Shown here piece by piece: positions 6,226 to 8,858 of a stretch of 8,858 nucleotides of DNA. The notes under the pieces are model-generated. The model did not search any database. It saw only the letters and a program-made list of their open reading frames with translations, and was not told the origin of the DNA. The position numbers and the translations under genes were made by a program. The stretch is from Candidatus Omnitrophota bacterium (lineage in GTDB: Bacteria > Omnitrophota > Gorgyraeia > Tantalellales > Tantalellaceae). The DNA is taken from assembly GCA_030631915.1 (NCBI GenBank), contig DAOVKF010000062.1, positions 1 through 8,858 on the forward strand, given 5' to 3'. The first letter of the stretch is position 1, and every line of letters starts with the position of its first letter.

Positions 6226-6720
6226 GCGGGACGTCAGATATTCCCTGATAAGCTTGCGGTGGCTTTCCACCGGTATGTCGGGAAGGGCGTTTTCCGGCAT
6301 GAATCGCGCGTCCGCGGCGTCGTCGCCCGCGGTTATTTCTTCGTGTTCCACGGTAAATTCCAGGCCCACTACCAGCACTGCCCCGTACATCCGGCTCTTT
6401 TGCACGTGGGCTCCCACGAGACGGCCGGCAGTGCCTGTCAGGCCGGTCTCTTCCCTCAGTTCCCGGCGTCCCGCCTCGGGAAGGGTCTCGTCCGATTCCA
6501 CGAACCCGCCGGGAATGCACCACTTCCCCTTATAGGGTTCGATCGCCCGCCTGACAAGAAGTATCCCTCCCTTTTTATCCGGGACAAGGCATGCCACGGC
6601 CGGGAGAGGGTTCTTGTAACAGACCCAGGCGCAGCTTTGGCATACCAGGCGGCCGCGTCCGTCCATCTTCTTTTCGATAAGCGGAGAGCGGCACATGGGA
6701 CAGTAGCTGTAATCACGCAT
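6214..6720 (-). CDS. Nudix hydrolase with N-terminal zinc ribbon
   Basis: A 168-residue protein with a zinc-ribbon-like head, CPMC (7-10) and CQSC (27-30), followed by a Nudix domain. The Nudix box fits the pattern G-x5-E-x7-REUxEExGU exactly: Gly72, Glu78, Arg86-Glu87-Leu88, Glu90-Glu91 and Gly93-Leu94. These residues bind the metal and cleave nucleoside diphosphate-linked compounds. The architecture (zinc ribbon plus Nudix, with KGKWCIPGGFVE ahead of the box) recalls small relatives of NADH pyrophosphatase and ADP-ribose hydrolases. The lower-case substrate question is open: NADH, ADP-ribose and others are all possible. The ATG overlaps the ilvD stop by one base (TGATG) and has no Shine-Dalgarno, so it is probably translated by coupling to ilvD. 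Its last codons and stop are shared with the bio promoter and operator. I see no specific link to biotin. Confidence 0.88.
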   Translation of the reverse strand: MRDYSYCPMCRSPLIEKKMDGRGRLVCQSCAWVCYKNPLPAVACLVPDKKGGILLVRRAIEPYKGKWCIPGGFVESDETLPEAGRRELREETGLTGTAGRLVGAHVQKSRMYGAVLVVGLEFTVEHEEITAGDDAADARFMPENALPDIPVESHRKLIREYLTSRLQL

Positions 6721-8384
6721 CAGTCTTTTTTAAAGATAGCGCCCGTGGACGCGGAGGTCACCTGTCTGGCGTATCTGTAGAGGCATCCTTCCTTTACCTT
6801 GTAATCCGGGCGTTCCCAGGCGTTCAGCCTTTTCTCGACCTCATCTTCACTGACGAGGAGATCGATCTTCCCGGCGGGTATGTCGATCTGGATCATGTCC
6901 CCTTCTTGCACCAGGGCTATGGGCCCGCCTTCCTGCGCTTCGGGCGATATGTGCCCGATGGCTGCGCCGCGGGTCCCTCCGGAGAACCTCCCGTCCGTGA
7001 TCAGCGCCACGTCCCTGTCCAGCCCAACGCCGGCGATCGCGGAAGTGGGGCTCAGCATCCCCCGCATGCCCGGCCCGCCTTTGGGGCCTTCGTAACGGAT
7101 CACGACGACATCCCCTTTTTTGATCTTTCCGTCCAGGATCGCGGCCATGGCGTCCTCTTCGGAATCAAATACCCTTGCCGGGCCTTTATGGGTAAGCATC
7201 CTTTTATCCACGGCTGATTTTTTCACGACCGCGCCGTCCGGCGCGAGCGAACCGAAAAGGATGCGCAGGCCGCCGTCACGCGAATACGGGGAATTCACCG
7301 GACGTATTACCTCCGGATCGAGATTTTCCGCGTTGTGGATGTTCTCCTTAACGGTCAGGCCCGTAACGGTCAGGATGTCCGGGTTTATAAGGCCGTTTTT
7401 ATTCAATTCCGCCATGAGGGCCGGGATCCCGCCTGCCATGTCCAGGTCTTCCATGTGCCGGCTTCCTGCCGGGGATATGCGGCACAGGTTAGGGGTCCGC
7501 TCGCTTACCCTGTTGAACAGATCAAGCCCAAGGGCCACCCCGGCCTCGTTCGCTATGGCCGGCAAATGAAGCACCGTATTTGTGGAGCTTCCCAGCGCCA
7601 TCTCCGCGGTTATGGCGTTCAGGAACGCCTTTTCAGTGGCGATATCCCGTGGTTTTATGTCTTTCGCGACAAGTTCCATTACCTTCATGCCCGATGTTTT
7701 CGCCAGGCGCGTTCTTCCGGCCGAAACGGCCGGGATCGTCCCGTTCCCGGGCAGGCTCAGTCCCAGGGCTTCGCTCAGACAGTTCATGGAATTCGCCGTG
7801 AACATGCCCGAGCATGAGCCTGAACCGGGGCACGCATTGTCTTCCAGCTGTTTCAGTTCGAGGTCAGTGATCTTACCCGAGCTTTTCGCTCCGACCCCCT
7901 CAAAAACGCTTATAAGGTCCACGGCTTTCCCGTTAACGCGTCCGGCGAGCATGGGGCCGCCGCTGATCAGAATGGACGGTATGTTGAGCCTGAGCATGGC
8001 CATCAGCATGCCGGGGACGATCTTGTCGCAGGAACAGACAGCCGCCAGGCCGTCGAACGGGTAAGCCGTCCCCATTATCTCGACCGAGTCGGCTATGAGC
8101 TCGCGCGAGATAAGGGAATATTTCATGCCCTTATGGCCCATGGCTATTCCGTCGCAGACCCCTATGGTGTTGAATTCCATGGGCGTGCCGCCGGCCATGC
8201 GGATACCCGCCTTTACCGCTTCGACTATTCCCCTGAGATGGTTATGGCCCGGTATTACTTCGTTATAGGAACTGGCTATCCCTATGATGGGACGGTTTAT
8301 CTCCTCGTCCGTGTACGCGAGCGCTTTTAGAAGAGAGCGGTGTGGAGTCCTCTCCAACCCTTTTTTCATCTGGTCCGACCGCAT
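6720..8384 (-). CDS. ilvD: Dihydroxy-acid dehydratase IlvD
   Basis: IlvD removes water from 2,3-dihydroxy-isovalerate and 2,3-dihydroxy-3-methylvalerate to form the 2-oxo acid precursors of valine and isoleucine (and of leucine and pantothenate). The 554 residues are usual for the family. Motifs: VCDGIAMGHKGM (76-87, Mg ligand Asp78), SRELIADSVE (93-102), CDKIVPGM (119-126, cluster Cys119, Mg-binding Asp120, Lys121 at the carbamylated position), ACPGSGSCSGMFTANSMN (184-201, cluster Cys191) and TDGRFSGGTRG near the C-terminus. Where plant and mycobacterial 2Fe-2S enzymes have PCN, this one has PGH (Gly46), as in the oxygen-sensitive 4Fe-4S enzyme of E. coli. GGAGG (8392-8396) is 7 bases before the ATG. 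No other branched-chain gene is in the window. It follows the M42 peptidase by 15 bp and overlaps the Nudix gene by 1. Confidence 0.97.
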   Translation of the reverse strand: MRSDQMKKGLERTPHRSLLKALAYTDEEINRPIIGIASSYNEVIPGHNHLRGIVEAVKAGIRMAGGTPMEFNTIGVCDGIAMGHKGMKYSLISRELIADSVEIMGTAYPFDGLAAVCSCDKIVPGMLMAMLRLNIPSILISGGPMLAGRVNGKAVDLISVFEGVGAKSSGKITDLELKQLEDNACPGSGSCSGMFTANSMNCLSEALGLSLPGNGTIPAVSAGRTRLAKTSGMKVMELVAKDIKPRDIATEKAFLNAITAEMALGSSTNTVLHLPAIANEAGVALGLDLFNRVSERTPNLCRISPAGSRHMEDLDMAGGIPALMAELNKNGLINPDILTVTGLTVKENIHNAENLDPEVIRPVNSPYSRDGGLRILFGSLAPDGAVVKKSAVDKRMLTHKGPARVFDSEEDAMAAILDGKIKKGDVVVIRYEGPKGGPGMRGMLSPTSAIAGVGLDRDVALITDGRFSGGTRGAAIGHISPEAQEGGPIALVQEGDMIQIDIPAGKIDLLVSEDEVEKRLNAWERPDYKVKEGCLYRYARQVTSASTGAIFKKD

Positions 8385-8399
8385 TTTAACCCCTCCTTT

Positions 8400-8858
8400 T
8401 TAAAATGGGATGAAATTTGTCTTTTTATCCAGTCCGAGTATGAACGCGCTTATGAGCCTGGCGACATTTTCCAGGTCGTTCAGATCGATCATCTCAACGG
8501 GCGTGTGCATGTACCTGTTAGGGATACTGACCAGCCCGGTGGCGACCCCGGCCCTGGTGAGCTGCATGACGTTCGCGTCTGTGCCCGTGCCTTTTGATAT
8601 GCCCTCGACCTGATAGGGGATCTTCTCTTTCTCCGCCGTCCTTACCAGGAGGTCAAAGACCCTGGGATTGATGTTCGGGCCCCTCGCTATGACCGGCCCC
8701 CCCCCGAGTTTTATTTCGCCGATATGTTTTTTTTCTATGCCCGGGACGTCCGTGGCAAACGTGACGTCTATGGCTATGCCCACGTCCGGTGATATCCCGT
8801 AGGCGCTGGTGCGCGCGCCGCGGAGGCCCAGTTCTTCCTGGACAGTGGCCACGCCGAA
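8400..8858 (-). CDS. M42-family aminopeptidase, C-terminal part (cut by window edge)
   Basis: The frame enters from the right edge and ends at TAA (8400-8402), giving the last 152 residues of a protein that is about 340-360 residues in this family. It begins with FGVATVQEELGLRGA, holding the Glu-Glu pair of M42 enzymes (catalytic base and metal ligand). It continues with the metal-ligand Asp in IAIDVTFATD, KLGGGPVIARGP, GTGTDANVMQ, and RYMHTPVE, whose His is the expected second-metal ligand. M42 proteins are cytoplasmic, self-assembling, metal-dependent aminopeptidases, often misnamed endoglucanase M or FrvX; substrate preference cannot be told from this fragment. A run of nine G (8697-8705) encodes part of the GGG segment. 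The true start lies outside the window. The stop codon touches the ribosome binding site of ilvD, 15 bp upstream of its ATG. Confidence 0.93.
   Translation of the reverse strand, partial: FGVATVQEELGLRGARTSAYGISPDVGIAIDVTFATDVPGIEKKHIGEIKLGGGPVIARGPNINPRVFDLLVRTAEKEKIPYQVEGISKGTGTDANVMQLTRAGVATGLVSIPNRYMHTPVEMIDLNDLENVARLISAFILGLDKKTNFIPF

Noticed and set aside
1..8858. tRNA or rRNA genes, riboswitch, CRISPR array or insertion sequence
   Set aside because: The sequence is almost fully covered by coding regions, and no cloverleaf, tandem spaced repeat, transposase or terminal inverted repeat was seen by eye.

Overview
The window (8,858 bp, moderately GC-rich) is almost entirely one rightward-to-leftward run of genes: every gene I can support lies on the minus strand and is read from the right edge towards the left. 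In transcription order they are an M42 metallopeptidase (right edge, truncated), ilvD, a Nudix hydrolase, bioB, bioF, a BioG/BioH-like esterase, bioC, bioD, bioA and, after a gap with its own promoter, an exported surface-type protein cut by the left edge. No RNA gene, insertion sequence or CRISPR array is visible.

Right part (6214-8858): M42 peptidase, ilvD and Nudix are packed with a 15-bp gap and a 1-bp overlap, so they look like one transcription unit. Middle and left part (609-6186): six biotin genes in the order B-F-G/H-C-D-A, with every junction overlapping by 8 to 28 bp. Together they encode a complete route: BioC masks malonyl-ACP as a methyl ester, the host fatty acid synthase elongates it, the esterase unmasks pimeloyl-ACP, and BioF, BioA, BioD and BioB build biotin. 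A biotin operator of the BirA type (9-bp arms, 16-bp spacer) sits directly before bioB and covers a well-spaced promoter, so the operon should be repressed when biotin is plentiful. The predicted start of transcription is only a few bases before the bioB ATG, and no Shine-Dalgarno sequence is present there.

The most interesting points are: BioB lacks one of the four auxiliary-cluster ligands of the E. coli enzyme and has an extra Cys, as I recall for the anaerobe-type BioB; the bioB message seems nearly leaderless under a BirA operator; three successive bio junctions share the same 8-base ATGGATAA overlap; and the esterase is not a standard BioH.

Organism: a Gram-negative-like or deep-branching anaerobe is suggested by the BioB cluster type, the E. 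coli-like IlvD cluster site and the exported protein with a CWITQNLGA / GWYWQFNR domain seen in uncultured lineages such as Omnitrophota and in Fibrobacter/Bacteroidetes-like surface proteins. The phylum is a low-confidence inference. I see no fundamentally new system; this is a well-formed biotin operon with several uncommon details.
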